DNA of 55,086 nt. Source: Clostridiaceae bacterium OM02-2AC (GTDB lineage Bacteria; Bacillota_I; Bacilli_A; Erysipelotrichales; Erysipelotrichaceae). The notes below the pieces were generated by a model. That model worked only from the letters and a program-made list of their open reading frames with translations, was not told the DNA's origin and did no database searches. A program made the translations under genes and the position numbers. Positions 25,581-34,731 of the stretch are shown here, piece by piece (positions within the stretch are counted from its first letter, which is position 1; each line of letters starts with the position of its first letter). The DNA is taken from NCBI GenBank assembly GCA_003481775.1, contig QULU01000035.1:1-55086 (forward strand). Reading direction: 5' to 3'.

Positions 25581-25936
25581 AAACCATAAATTTTTTCATA
25601 GAAAAGCAGTTCCTCTTCCCTGATCTGGCATAAAGAAAATCATAAAGCTACAAATTTGTAAGACAAAGCGAGGCAAGGCAAATCAACAGCCATGAAATTT
25701 TTCATCGCCTGTCTGGTAAATATCAAAACAAGCCTGCACGACGCCATGACAGCATACCCAAAATACGGCAATGCATATGATAAAAAAGCAGGACAGTATG
25801 GCTGCTGTTCCCTCTGCGAAGCAGATTGAAGAGGCAAACAGAAGCATCCTCTACGGATATGCGTACAGCATTCCTCCTGTCAATCGGGACTTTCCAGCAT
25901 CAATATCTGCTACAACCATAAAATATATAGAAAGCA
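25581..25936. other. Intergenic region between htpG and proB
   Basis: Divergent spacer of about 350 bases. The short frames here (25640-25837, 25771-25998) have no ribosome binding site. Nothing else recognised. Confidence 0.4.
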
Positions 25937-25965
25937 TTGCGTCTTTGTTTCTTCTTGGGTATAAT
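25937..25965 (+). promoter_or_regulatory. Promoter of proBA
   Basis: TTGCGT (25937-25942), a 17-base spacer and a perfect TATAAT (25960-25965), 33 bases before the proB start. AAAGGGG follows as ribosome binding site. Confidence 0.8.
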
Positions 25966-25998
25966 AGAAGAAACAATTTTCAAAGGGGTTGTAAATAA

Positions 25999-26793
25999 AT
26001 GAAAGATATGAAACAAATAAAAAGAATCGTTGTCAAAGTCGGCTCCTCCACGCTGACACATCCTGGCGGAGGCTTGAATTTTCAGCGCATAGATGCTTTA
26101 GCCATGGTGCTGAGTGATATAAAAAACAGAGGACTGGATGTTGTTTTAGTTAGCAGTGGAGCGGTTGCGGCTGGTGTTGCCAAGATGCAGATGCGCAAGC
26201 GTCCGGAGCTGATGCGGGAGAAACAGGCGGCAGCCTCCGTAGGACAATGTGAGCTGATGTTTATCTATGATAAATTTTTTTCCCAATACGGTCAAAGCAT
26301 TGCACAGCTGTTAATCACCAAAACCGTCACCAAAAACGAAGTATTGCGTGCAAATGCCGTGAATACTCTGGAGACACTGCTGGAATACGGTGTGATTCCC
26401 ATCGTCAACGAAAATGACAGTGTAGCCGTTGATGAAATCGCCTATGGAGACAACGATACACTGAGTGCAGTCACCGCCTATCTGACCAATGCCGATCTGC
26501 TGGTGCTGCTGTCTGATATCGACGGATTGTTTAATGACGATCCTATGAAAAATAAGGATGCCCGCCTGATCCCGGTCGTAAGGGCTATCGATGACGCTGT
26601 CTTCAGCATGGCAAAGGGAGCCGGATCCTCCCGCGGTACCGGAGGTATGGTTACCAAAATATCCGCGGCACAGTTCGCGAATGAGCACGGTATTCCAATG
26701 ATAATCGCAAATGGGCGGCAGCCGTCGATTCTTTATGATATTCTGCGAGATGATTACCGCGGAACGCTGTTTGATATAAGGGAGGCAATGTAA
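25999..26793 (+). CDS. proB: Glutamate 5-kinase
   Basis: A 264-residue amino-acid kinase that phosphorylates L-glutamate, the committed step of proline synthesis. Seen are RIVVKVGSSTLTHPGGGLNF, VLVSSGAVAAG, IPIVNENDSVAVDE (glutamate binding), DNDTLSAVTAYLTNADLLVLLSDIDGL, and GTGGMVTKISAA (nucleotide site). It ends with the kinase domain; the C-terminal PUA domain of the E. coli enzyme is absent, as in many Firmicutes. proA begins directly after its stop, so the two are coupled. Confidence 0.97.
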   Translation: MKDMKQIKRIVVKVGSSTLTHPGGGLNFQRIDALAMVLSDIKNRGLDVVLVSSGAVAAGVAKMQMRKRPELMREKQAAASVGQCELMFIYDKFFSQYGQSIAQLLITKTVTKNEVLRANAVNTLETLLEYGVIPIVNENDSVAVDEIAYGDNDTLSAVTAYLTNADLLVLLSDIDGLFNDDPMKNKDARLIPVVRAIDDAVFSMAKGAGSSRGTGGMVTKISAAQFANEHGIPMIIANGRQPSILYDILRDDYRGTLFDIREAM

Positions 26794-28041
26794 ATGAAAA
26801 CATTGAAAGAGCTGGGAAAAGCTTGTAAACAGGCTTCAAGCCAGATTATGAATGCGGATAGAAAGCAGAAGGATACACTTTTAAACACGATTGCAAAACA
26901 GCTGGAGCAGGATATCCCTGCTATTCTGGAGGCTAATGCGCAGGACATAAAAAATGCCAGGGAAAACGGGATGGCAGAAGGGCTGATCGACCGTATGCTG
27001 CTGAACGAAGCACGTATGCGCCAAATCATCGAAGGGATTCATCAGGTATGTGCATTACCGGATCCCATCGGTGAAATCACTGATATGCACACCACAGAAA
27101 ACGGGTTGCAGATAGGTACCATGCGTGTGGCACTGGGCGTCGTCGGCATGATCTATGAAGCAAGACCGAATGTGACTGTTGATGCGGCGGTCCTGTCTTT
27201 AAAGGCCGGCAATGCAGTCATGCTGAGAGGCAGCAAGGATATTCTGCAAAGCAATCTGGTGATTGCAAACAGTATGCGAAGGGCTGCTACAGCGTGTGGC
27301 TTCTCTGCGGATATCATCACACTCCTGGAGGATACCTCTCGGGAAACGGCAACTGCCTTTATGAAGCTGCATGCATATCTCGATGTGCTGATTCCCCGCG
27401 GCGGTGCCGGACTGATTGCCAATACGGTTAAAAATGCAACCGTTCCTGTGCTTGAGACAGGCACCGGTAACTGCCATGTCTACGTCGATAAGGATGCAGA
27501 TACCGCCAAGGTGATTCCTATTATCATCAATGCCAAGACACAGCGAACAAGCGTATGCAACGCATGTGAAAGTGTTTTGATCCATAAGGATATCAGTGAC
27601 AGTCTTATTCAGGAGCTACTTGCGGCATTAAAGCAATATCAGGTTAAAATCCATGCCGATTCCCGTATCTGTGATTTGGACGCGGATTGTATTCCAGCTA
27701 CAGAGGAGGATTACGGACGCGAATATCTCGATTTGGAAATCTCTATCAAAACGATATCTTCTCTGGAGGAAGCAATCTCCCATATCAACACCTATTCCAC
27801 ACATCACAGTGAAACGATCATTTCCGAGAATTACACATCGGTTAAAAGGTTTTTGAAGGAGGTTGACAGCGCCTGTGTATATGCCAACGCATCCACACGC
27901 TTTTCGGATGGATTTGAATTCGGTCTGGGAGCGGAAATCGGAATCAGCACACAGAAGCTGCATGCACGCGGACCGATGGGACTGCAGGCTTTAACAACAA
28001 AGAAATATATCATATTGGGAGAAGGACAGATACGGCCTTGA
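26794..28041 (+). CDS. proA: Glutamate-5-semialdehyde dehydrogenase
   Basis: A 415-residue NADPH-dependent enzyme that reduces glutamyl phosphate to the semialdehyde, which cyclises to P5C for ProC. Motifs include GVVGMIYEARPNVTVDAA, VLRGS-type MLRGSKDILQSN, RGGAGLI, VLETGTGNCHVYVD, and the catalytic Cys in TSVCNACES. GGGAGG precedes the ATG. Its gene shares a promoter with proB and ends at a strong terminator. Confidence 0.97.
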   Translation: MKTLKELGKACKQASSQIMNADRKQKDTLLNTIAKQLEQDIPAILEANAQDIKNARENGMAEGLIDRMLLNEARMRQIIEGIHQVCALPDPIGEITDMHTTENGLQIGTMRVALGVVGMIYEARPNVTVDAAVLSLKAGNAVMLRGSKDILQSNLVIANSMRRAATACGFSADIITLLEDTSRETATAFMKLHAYLDVLIPRGGAGLIANTVKNATVPVLETGTGNCHVYVDKDADTAKVIPIIINAKTQRTSVCNACESVLIHKDISDSLIQELLAALKQYQVKIHADSRICDLDADCIPATEEDYGREYLDLEISIKTISSLEEAISHINTYSTHHSETIISENYTSVKRFLKEVDSACVYANASTRFSDGFEFGLGAEIGISTQKLHARGPMGLQALTTKKYIILGEGQIRP

Positions 28042-28115
28042 TTCTTTTACACAATACCACAGAAAGGAACTTTAAAGAAATCGGTTATTACCTGTTATAG
28101 CAAATACAAAAATAA

Positions 28116-28167
28116 AAGAATTCAACGCTACTGTATAGATCAATAGCGGTTGAATTCTCTTTTTTTG
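28116..28167 (+). terminator. Terminator of proBA
   Basis: Arms GAATTCAAC-GCTA and TAGC-G-GTTGAATTC form a 13-pair stem with one bulge, followed by CTCTTTTTTTG. It is 75 bases after the proA stop. Confidence 0.9.
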
Positions 28168-28273
28168 TGAACACCCCTACCGATAAGCAACAAATACTGC
28201 AAGTTTTCGATGGAGTATGCAGCATGGAAGAACGTGCACTTCACATAGCGTCTGTCGGATATGATCCTATAGC

Positions 28274-28309
28274 AAAACAGCCGCATCTTACCTGAATACG
28301 GCCGTTTTT
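28274..28309. terminator. Bidirectional terminator between proA and icd
   Basis: AAACAGCCG pairs with CGGCCGTTT (one G-U) around a 15-base loop. A-rich and T-rich flanks exist on both sides, so it can stop transcripts from proBA and from the minus-strand icd gene. Confidence 0.6.
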
Positions 28310-28341
28310 CATATGTCTTTTTATTTTCATATGTCTTTTAG

Positions 28342-29340
28342 CTATGATAATTTTGCGATAACAGCATCACGATATTCCTCTGTTGAAGAATTCCCATGCA
28401 GATCCGGCGTCAGATACTTCTGCTCCATCAGCACCTCGTCCACTGCTTTCCGAATGTTCGCAGCACATGTTGTTTCCTGTAAATGCTCCAGCATCATACA
28501 GGCAGACCACAGCAGTGCTGTCGGGTTTGCGATATGCTTTCCTGCGATATCCGGTGCAGAGCCATGAACCGCTTCAAACATTGCGTATTCCGTTCCGATA
28601 TTACTGCTAGGAAGAAGCCCCAGACCACCGATCAGACCACTTGTCAGATCACTGACAATATCACCGTACAGATTCGGCATCACCATAACATCGAAGGTTT
28701 CCGGGCGCATAACCAGCTGCATACACACATTATCCACGATTTTATCATCTGCTTGGATATCCGGATATTCCTTTGCGATTTCCTGAAAGATGGAAAGGAA
28801 CATGCCATCGCTCATTTTCAGAATATTTGCCTTATGTACACAGGTAACCCTTTTTCTGTTATTCGCCCGCGCATATGCAAAGGCATCCCGTATGATGCGT
28901 GTACTTGCCTTACGTGTGATAATTTTGGTCGCATGCACCGTATCTGCATCAATCTGTTCCTCCACACCGACATATAAATCCTCGGTATTCTCACGGAAGG
29001 TCACGATATCCACATTTTCAAATGGTGTCTTGACTGCCGTATTGGATTTTGCAGGTCGAATATTCGCATATAAATCATATTTGTTTCTAAGCGTAACATT
29101 CAGGGAACGAAATCCCTTACCGATTGGTGTTGTAATCGGAGCCTTCAACAGGATACGGTTTTTCTCAAAGGATGCAAATGCCGCATCCGGAATCAGCTTC
29201 CCATTACGCTCATACTCCGCCTCTCCGACCGCAAAGCATTCATAAGCAAGCGGTACCTTTGCCGCCTCCAGAATACGTACGACCGCATCCACGATTTCCG
29301 GTCCGATCCCGTCTCCCTTAAATACTGTAATCGTTCTCAT
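28342..29340 (-). CDS. icd: NAD-type isocitrate dehydrogenase
   Basis: A 332-residue beta-decarboxylating dehydrogenase. It starts with TVFKGDGIGPEIV. The substrate loop SLNVTLRNKYDLYANIRP fits isocitrate rather than isopropylmalate enzymes. RENTEDLYVGVE, a Lys-containing active-site stretch CVHKANILK, the metal-binding MPNLYGDIVSDL and the NAD-loop EAVHGSAPDIAGKHIANPTA are present. It oxidises isocitrate to 2-oxoglutarate. It begins one base after the citrate synthase stop, so they form one operon. With aconitase across the divergent promoter it makes the glutamate precursor. Confidence 0.93.
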   Translation of the reverse strand: MRTITVFKGDGIGPEIVDAVVRILEAAKVPLAYECFAVGEAEYERNGKLIPDAAFASFEKNRILLKAPITTPIGKGFRSLNVTLRNKYDLYANIRPAKSNTAVKTPFENVDIVTFRENTEDLYVGVEEQIDADTVHATKIITRKASTRIIRDAFAYARANNRKRVTCVHKANILKMSDGMFLSIFQEIAKEYPDIQADDKIVDNVCMQLVMRPETFDVMVMPNLYGDIVSDLTSGLIGGLGLLPSSNIGTEYAMFEAVHGSAPDIAGKHIANPTALLWSACMMLEHLQETTCAANIRKAVDEVLMEQKYLTPDLHGNSSTEEYRDAVIAKLS

Positions 29341-29341
29341 T

Positions 29342-30676
29342 TCATCTGTCCTCCATCTTTACATATTGCTTCACACTGCCGACATATTTCGTTGCCGGAC
29401 GCATAATTCTTCCATCATATTCCTTGTTTTCAATATTGTGGGCAAGCCAGCCGATCGTTCTTGCCATAACGAACAACGGCGTAAACAAATCCTCCGGTAT
29501 CCCCATCATGCCATATACAAAGCCGCTGTAGAAGTCCACATTGCTGGATACATGCACGCCCTTAACATCCAGAATAACATCCTTCGCGCACTGCTCAAAG
29601 CGCTGATAGAATTCATACTCCTTGACCTTGCCCTTTTTCTCGGCAAGCTTTTCGATATATTCCTGCAATACCTCACTTCGCGGATCACTCAGTGTATAAA
29701 TAGCATGTCCCATACCGTATACCAGACCGCTGTAATCGTAAAACTGTTTATGCAGAATACGGTAAATCAGTGCCTTGATTTCAATATCATTTTCACAGTA
29801 GCCGATTTCCTCTATAACAGCACGCATCATACCGCTTACCTTCAAATTGGCACCGCCATGTCTTGGTCCCTTCATGCTGCCGATTGCCCCAACCATAGAG
29901 GAATAAAAATCCGTCCCGGTGGAGGAGATCACCACATTGGTAAACGTCGAATTGTTTCCCCCTCCATGATCTGCATGCACGATCAGCATCATGTCCAGCA
30001 GCTTTGCCTCCAGATTGCTGAATGCATGGTCCTTGCGCAGCATATACAGAATATTTTCTGCTATGGAAAGCTGCTCCTGCGCCGGATGAATGACCAGGCT
30101 TTCCTTATTATACCGGTGCATCTTGCTCTGATAGGCATAGCAGATGATCGAAGGCAGCTTGGCAAGAATATTCAGGCCCTGCTCCAGCGTATTTTCTACC
30201 GATATGTTATCCGGTGCATCATCATAGTCGTAGAGAGCAAGCACAGCCTGCTGCAGACGGTTCATCAGATTCTTTCCCGGCATATGCAGAAACTTGGATT
30301 CCAGAAAATCATCCGGCAGCTCGTAATGCGCACGCAGATATCCGCAGAATTCAGCCAGCTCCTCCTTCTTCGGAAGATAGCCGAAGAGTAATAAAAAGCA
30401 GGTTTCCTCGTACCCGCAGATCGTTTCATAATTTCTGCCATGGATTATATCCCGCAGCTCTATGCCTCGATAGTACAGCTTTCCTATATCATCTGTTTTT
30501 ACTTCCTCAACATATTTATAACCGACAACATCCGCAATCTTAGTAAGACCTACGCGTACACCGGTTCCGTCTTCATTACGCAGTCCCTTTTTGATATCAT
30601 ATTTGCGAAACAGATCATTCGCGATATCATTGTGCTCCCGCGCCTTCTGGTAAAAAGAATTCAAATGCTCGTTCAT
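29342..30676 (-). CDS. Citrate synthase
   Basis: A 444-residue citrate synthase joining acetyl-CoA and oxaloacetate. The first active-site His lies in IVHADHGGGNNSTF, the second in GMGHAIYTLSDPR, and the Asp in NVDFYSGFVYGMMG. It lacks the long allosteric N-terminal domain of Gram-negative type II enzymes but has a roughly 60-residue leader before the core, like other Firmicute homologues of this length. AAAGGAGG precedes the ATG. First gene of the citrate synthase-icd operon. Confidence 0.95.
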   Translation of the reverse strand: MNEHLNSFYQKAREHNDIANDLFRKYDIKKGLRNEDGTGVRVGLTKIADVVGYKYVEEVKTDDIGKLYYRGIELRDIIHGRNYETICGYEETCFLLLFGYLPKKEELAEFCGYLRAHYELPDDFLESKFLHMPGKNLMNRLQQAVLALYDYDDAPDNISVENTLEQGLNILAKLPSIICYAYQSKMHRYNKESLVIHPAQEQLSIAENILYMLRKDHAFSNLEAKLLDMMLIVHADHGGGNNSTFTNVVISSTGTDFYSSMVGAIGSMKGPRHGGANLKVSGMMRAVIEEIGYCENDIEIKALIYRILHKQFYDYSGLVYGMGHAIYTLSDPRSEVLQEYIEKLAEKKGKVKEYEFYQRFEQCAKDVILDVKGVHVSSNVDFYSGFVYGMMGIPEDLFTPLFVMARTIGWLAHNIENKEYDGRIMRPATKYVGSVKQYVKMEDR

Positions 30677-30709
30677 TTCCTCTACCTCCTTTTACAGTGT
30701 TCTTTCACT

Positions 30710-30766
30710 ATTATATCATAATTTTCATAAATTCAATGAAATATTTTCATAAATTCATGCTATAAT
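30710..30766. promoter_or_regulatory. Divergent promoter region with paired 15-bp repeats
   Basis: A TATAAT for aconitase lies at 30761-30766 and one for citrate synthase on the minus strand at 30710-30715. Between them the 15-mer ATTTTCATAAATTCA occurs twice in direct orientation (30721-30735 and 30743-30757), 22 bases apart, covering the -35 regions of both promoters. The -35 boxes themselves are poor. This looks like a shared site for a regulator of the 2-oxoglutarate branch. Confidence 0.65.
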
Positions 30767-30797
30767 ATTCCATGTATACGAGAAAGGAAGGGAAGTT

Positions 30798-32720
30798 ATG
30801 CCAACAATAACCGAGAAAATCATACAGAAGCATCTGGTAGAAGGGGTGATGGAACGAGGAGAACCCATTGCAATCCGCATTGATCAGACACTGACACAGG
30901 ATGCCACAGGAACCATGGCTTACCTGCAGCTGGAGGCGATGGGTGTGGATCAGGTCAAAACCGACCTGTCTATCAGCTATGTCGACCATAATACATTACA
31001 AAGCGGCTTTGAAAATGCCGATGATCACAAGTATCTGCAGACGGTAGCAATGAAGCACGGTGTTCGTTTCTCACGTCCTGGTAACGGAATCTGTCATCAG
31101 GTTCATCTGGAACGCTTTGCGAAGCCGGGAGCCACTCTTTTGGGAAGTGATTCCCATACACCGACAGCAGGAGGTATGGGGTCTTTGGCCATTGGAGCCG
31201 GTGGTCTGGATGTTGCCTGTGCCATGGCCGGCATGCCGTTTCATCTCAATATGCCGAAAATCATCAATGTCCGTCTGCACGGCTCCCTGACAAAGGGTGT
31301 CAGCTCCAAGGATATCATTTTAAAGGTGTTACAGATACTGAGCGTAAAAGGCGGTGTGGGAAATGTTATAGAATACAGCGGAGACGGTGTTCTCAGTCTG
31401 AGTATTCCACAGCGTGCCACGATTACCAATATGGGGGCCGAGCTTGGTGCGACGACTTCGATCTTCCCAAGTGATGAGGTCACACGGGAATTTTTAAAGA
31501 AGCAGCAGCGTGAGGATGCTTATGAAGAGCTGCAGGCCGATGCCGATGCCGTTTATGATGCAGTCATTGATATTGATTTGACCACACTGGAGCCGATGAT
31601 TGCCATGCCGCATTCTCCGGACAATGTCCTTCCCATTCATGAAGTGCTTGGTCTGAAGGTAGATCAGGTCGCAATCGGAAGCTGCACGAACTCTTCCTAT
31701 ATGGATATGATGAGTGTTGCCGGTATTTTGAAGGATAAGACGGTGGATCCAAATGTCAGTCTGGTTATATCTCCGGGCTCTCGTCAGGTATTGCATATGA
31801 TAGCGCAAAACGGCGGCCTTTCCGATATGATTTCTGCCGGTGCCAGAATTCTGGAATCCACCTGTGGACCTTGCATCGGTATGGGGCAGTCGCCGATCAC
31901 CAATGCGCTCTCCCTTCGTACCTTTAACCGGAATTTCTATGGTAGAAGCGGCACACTGAGTGCCAAGGTATGTCTGGTATCCCCGGAAACTGCTGCCGCA
32001 AGTGCATTGCACGGTTATATCGTAGACCCGCGTACTGTAAGCTATGAGCTGCCGCAGGAGCCGCAGTCCTTCACGGTCGATGATTCCATGATCATTATTC
32101 CGGATGCAGAAGCAGCTGCGGAAACTGAGGTCGTGCGTGGTCCGAATATCAAGCCGCTGCCTATCAATACACCGCTTGCAGATCGTATTGATAAAAGGGT
32201 CATGATTAAGGTTGGTGACAATATCACCACCGATCACATTGCCCCGGCAGGAGCAAAGGTATTGCCTTACCGCTCCAATATCGAAAAAATCAGTGAGTTT
32301 ATTTTCATGAATGTAAAAGCAAGCTTCCATGACGACTGTTTACACAATGGTGGAGGCTTCATCATCGCAGGTGCCAACTATGGACAGGGAAGCTCCCGTG
32401 AGCATGCCGCGCTAGCCCCGATGTATCTGGGAATCAAAGCGGTAATCGCTAAGAGCTTTGCACGTATTCACCGTGCCAATCTCATCAATTTCGGTATCAT
32501 TCCATTTACCTTCTGCAATGAGGCGGATTATGATTCCATTGATGAAATGGATGAATTATCGATCACGAATCTGCATGCATTGACAGAAAATACACCGGTA
32601 GAGGTTATGAATATCACAAAAAACAGCAGCTTTTTGCTCACACACAACCTAACACAGCGTGATATAGAAACAATTCTGGCCGGCGGTACACTGAATCTGA
32701 TTCGTCAGAATCAAAACTGA
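30798..32720 (+). CDS. Aconitate hydratase
   Basis: A 640-residue aconitase of the shorter 'putative aconitase' type. The Fe-S ligands lie in AIGSCTNSSYMDM and STCGPCIGMGQSP. LLGSDSHTPTAGGMG is the N-terminal signature, and the swivel domain carries NYGQGSSREHAAL with the catalytic Ser. It isomerises citrate to isocitrate. It is transcribed away from citrate synthase and icd, with which it completes the path to 2-oxoglutarate. GGAAGGGAAG precedes the ATG. Confidence 0.95.
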   Translation: MPTITEKIIQKHLVEGVMERGEPIAIRIDQTLTQDATGTMAYLQLEAMGVDQVKTDLSISYVDHNTLQSGFENADDHKYLQTVAMKHGVRFSRPGNGICHQVHLERFAKPGATLLGSDSHTPTAGGMGSLAIGAGGLDVACAMAGMPFHLNMPKIINVRLHGSLTKGVSSKDIILKVLQILSVKGGVGNVIEYSGDGVLSLSIPQRATITNMGAELGATTSIFPSDEVTREFLKKQQREDAYEELQADADAVYDAVIDIDLTTLEPMIAMPHSPDNVLPIHEVLGLKVDQVAIGSCTNSSYMDMMSVAGILKDKTVDPNVSLVISPGSRQVLHMIAQNGGLSDMISAGARILESTCGPCIGMGQSPITNALSLRTFNRNFYGRSGTLSAKVCLVSPETAAASALHGYIVDPRTVSYELPQEPQSFTVDDSMIIIPDAEAAAETEVVRGPNIKPLPINTPLADRIDKRVMIKVGDNITTDHIAPAGAKVLPYRSNIEKISEFIFMNVKASFHDDCLHNGGGFIIAGANYGQGSSREHAALAPMYLGIKAVIAKSFARIHRANLINFGIIPFTFCNEADYDSIDEMDELSITNLHALTENTPVEVMNITKNSSFLLTHNLTQRDIETILAGGTLNLIRQNQN

Positions 32721-32766
32721 TCAATCAGGTATTTCAAAACGCACAGATGAAATGGTTGAGATTAAC

Positions 32767-32797
32767 AGGTGCAGGCTCCTAAGCTTGCGCCTTTTTA
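32767..32797 (+). terminator. Terminator of the aconitase gene
   Basis: AGGTGCAGGCT pairs with AGCTTGCGCCT (11 pairs, two G-U) around a CCTA loop and is followed by TTTTAT. It is 47 bases after the stop. Confidence 0.9.
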
Positions 32798-32840
32798 TAG
32801 CCTGCTTTAATTGGGCTGCGTACCCTCTTATTTTAGAGCG

Positions 32841-32963
32841 TTTATTTGCTGATCCCTTGATTTTCATTACAGTTTTTACAGGTTTCATTCGCTGACCCAT
32901 AATTTCCATTACATTTTTTACAGCTTTTATTTGCTTATCCCATAATTTCCATTACAATAAAGG
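32841..32963. repeat. Three tandem repeats of about 42 bp before the serpin gene
   Basis: Units begin at 32841, 32883 and 32925. The shared parts are TTTATTTGCTGATCCC, then AATTTCCATTACA, then TTTTTTACAGC; the third unit is cut at its end. Copies two and three are nearly identical over their first 32 bases. The array ends about 60 bases before the serpin start, in its promoter region. Confidence 0.85.
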
Positions 32964-33023
32964 AAAGGAATGAAATAAATCATACACAGGATTCGTATAT
33001 AGGATAGAAAGAAGGGATTACTT

Positions 33024-34343
33024 ATGAAAAAAGCTGTACTCGCCCTATGTGTGCTTCTGCTTCTCGCCGGCTGCTCCTCTTCGCAAAAGACAGCACCGCA
33101 CAAAGCGGAAAAGCCACAGGAACAGGCAAATCCGAAAATCGCGGCCCCCGCTGATATCCGCTATCCGAAAAGTCCTTCCATCGAGGATTATGATGCGCAG
33201 ATCGCCATAAGTGACAAGAATCCTGTGGATGGTACCGTGCTGAGTGGCTATGCGGATTTCTCACAGGAAAGCTTTTCTGCAATCTTAAAGACTGCTTCTG
33301 ATAATGTCAGCTATTCCCCGCTGAGTCTGTATTATCCACTGATGCTGACGCTACAGGCAAGTGAGGGGGAAACTGCAAAGCAGCTACAGGTGCTGCTTCA
33401 TGTAAACCGCAGGGATAATGCGAAAAATATGGGGAATCTGTATCACCGCCTGTATACAGACAATGAAGGCGGACAGCTGAAAATAGCAAACTCCTTATGG
33501 ATACAGAATGCATATCCGGTAAAAAACGACTTTATAAAAACCGCCAACAAGCAGTTTTATGCCGCCGCCTATGATGTGGATTTTTCACAGTCAAAAACCG
33601 CAGACCTCATGGCTGCATGGATTCGCGAGCATACCAATGGAAACCTGTCTCCCTCGATAGAAACAGATGCTTCCATGCGTATGGCGATTCTCAACGCCAT
33701 ATATTACAAAGCGCGTTTTGCTACTGTATTCGATAAAAAGGATACAACAAAGGATACCTTTTATACTCAGGATGGAAAGGTTGCTACGGATTTCATGCAT
33801 CAGATAATGGATTCTCATTTCTTTATTGACAATAAGGACTATGCCGCAACCTCTTTGGCATTGAACAATTCCTCCAGCCTGACGCTGGTACTGCCAAAAG
33901 AAGGCAAGGATATCCGCCAACTGATGGAACAAAAGGGTTTTCTACAGGAATTGCTGGAGGATGATAGTGAAGGAGCAGCCTTTGGTATCGTGAACCTATC
34001 GCTGCCAAAGTTTAAAATCCATTCCAAGCTGCTGCTGGCAGATACCTTAAAAGCGATGGGTGTCACCGCTTTGTTTGATACCGCCGCTGATCTGGAGGGC
34101 ATAACGGATGAAAAGCCCTTATTTGTTTCTAATATCCAGCAGGAAACAAGCATTGCCTTAGATGAGGAAGGCATCGAGGCAAGCGCATATACCGAGATGG
34201 GGATGGTAGGTGCTGCAAATATCAAGAATCCAAAAACCCTTAATCTAAATCTGAACCGCGAGTTTCTTTATGTGATTTCCACACGCTTGGATGGCAGAGA
34301 GCTTCCACTGTTCATCGGCGTATGCACCGATCCTGCTTCTTAA
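33024..34343 (+). CDS. Lipoprotein serpin (serine protease inhibitor)
   Basis: A 439-residue protein. Residues 1-18 are a lipoprotein signal with lipobox LLAGC, so it should be displayed on the cell surface. The rest is a serpin: VSYSPLSLYYPLMLTLQ near 100, IANSLWIQ, MRMAILNAIYYKARF, LVLPKEG, LSLPKFKI, and a C-terminal FLYVISTRLDGRELPLFIG. The hinge is EEGIEASAYT (Gly383 as P15), placing the predicted P1-P1' bond at Ala397-Ala398, which suggests an elastase-like target. P14 is Ile and P9 Tyr where small residues are usual, so the speed of inhibition is open. Gut bacterial serpins can block host or microbial proteases. It stands alone downstream of 42-bp repeats. Confidence 0.92.
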   Translation: MKKAVLALCVLLLLAGCSSSQKTAPHKAEKPQEQANPKIAAPADIRYPKSPSIEDYDAQIAISDKNPVDGTVLSGYADFSQESFSAILKTASDNVSYSPLSLYYPLMLTLQASEGETAKQLQVLLHVNRRDNAKNMGNLYHRLYTDNEGGQLKIANSLWIQNAYPVKNDFIKTANKQFYAAAYDVDFSQSKTADLMAAWIREHTNGNLSPSIETDASMRMAILNAIYYKARFATVFDKKDTTKDTFYTQDGKVATDFMHQIMDSHFFIDNKDYAATSLALNNSSSLTLVLPKEGKDIRQLMEQKGFLQELLEDDSEGAAFGIVNLSLPKFKIHSKLLLADTLKAMGVTALFDTAADLEGITDEKPLFVSNIQQETSIALDEEGIEASAYTEMGMVGAANIKNPKTLNLNLNREFLYVISTRLDGRELPLFIGVCTDPAS

Positions 34344-34685
34344 AGAACAAAAGGCTGTAAAGTATCGATTCCCTCTGACAAAAGACAGCGGTTTTCCATG
34401 CGCTATCGATAGGATAATAAAAGCTATGGCAGACATGCAAATCCTTAGCTTCCATAAAAATATCGCATTGTGGTTCACAGTTCTCTTTGCCATGTACCGC
34501 ACTCCTGCTCGCTGTAGCTTTTCCCCGTTTAAATATAATCACACAGGAGCTATTTCAGCCCTGTATGCTATAAAGGCTACGTGCACACGATTGGCTCAAA
34601 TCATGCATAACACATTTTTTGAGCCATATATACAAGCTAACCATACGCTTTCTTTTCGTTCCCATATGCAAATATCGTTTTATTA
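34344..34685. other. Intergenic region, no gene seen
   Basis: A 9-bp inverted repeat (TGGCTCAAA at 34592-34600, TTTGAGCCA at 34618-34626) is the only structure. Frames here are short and unsupported. Confidence 0.4.
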
Positions 34686-34719
34686 AAAAAGCTGAAGTCC
34701 AATGAGGGTTCAGCTTTTT
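34686..34719. terminator. Bidirectional terminator
   Basis: Perfect 11-bp arms AAAAAGCTGAA and TTCAGCTTTTT around a 12-base loop, between the convergent serpin and Rpn-family genes. It works equally for both strands. Confidence 0.9.
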
Positions 34720-34731
34720 ATATGCCAATGC

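Noticed and set aside
29366..30391. 341-codon plus-strand open frame
   Set aside because: Antisense to citrate synthase; Cys/His/Ile-rich composition typical of a shadow.
31494..32330. 278-codon minus-strand open frame
   Set aside because: Antisense to aconitase, with no initiation signal.
32841..32963. CRISPR array
   Set aside because: The 42-bp units are directly adjacent with no unique spacers and only three copies; no cas genes are nearby.
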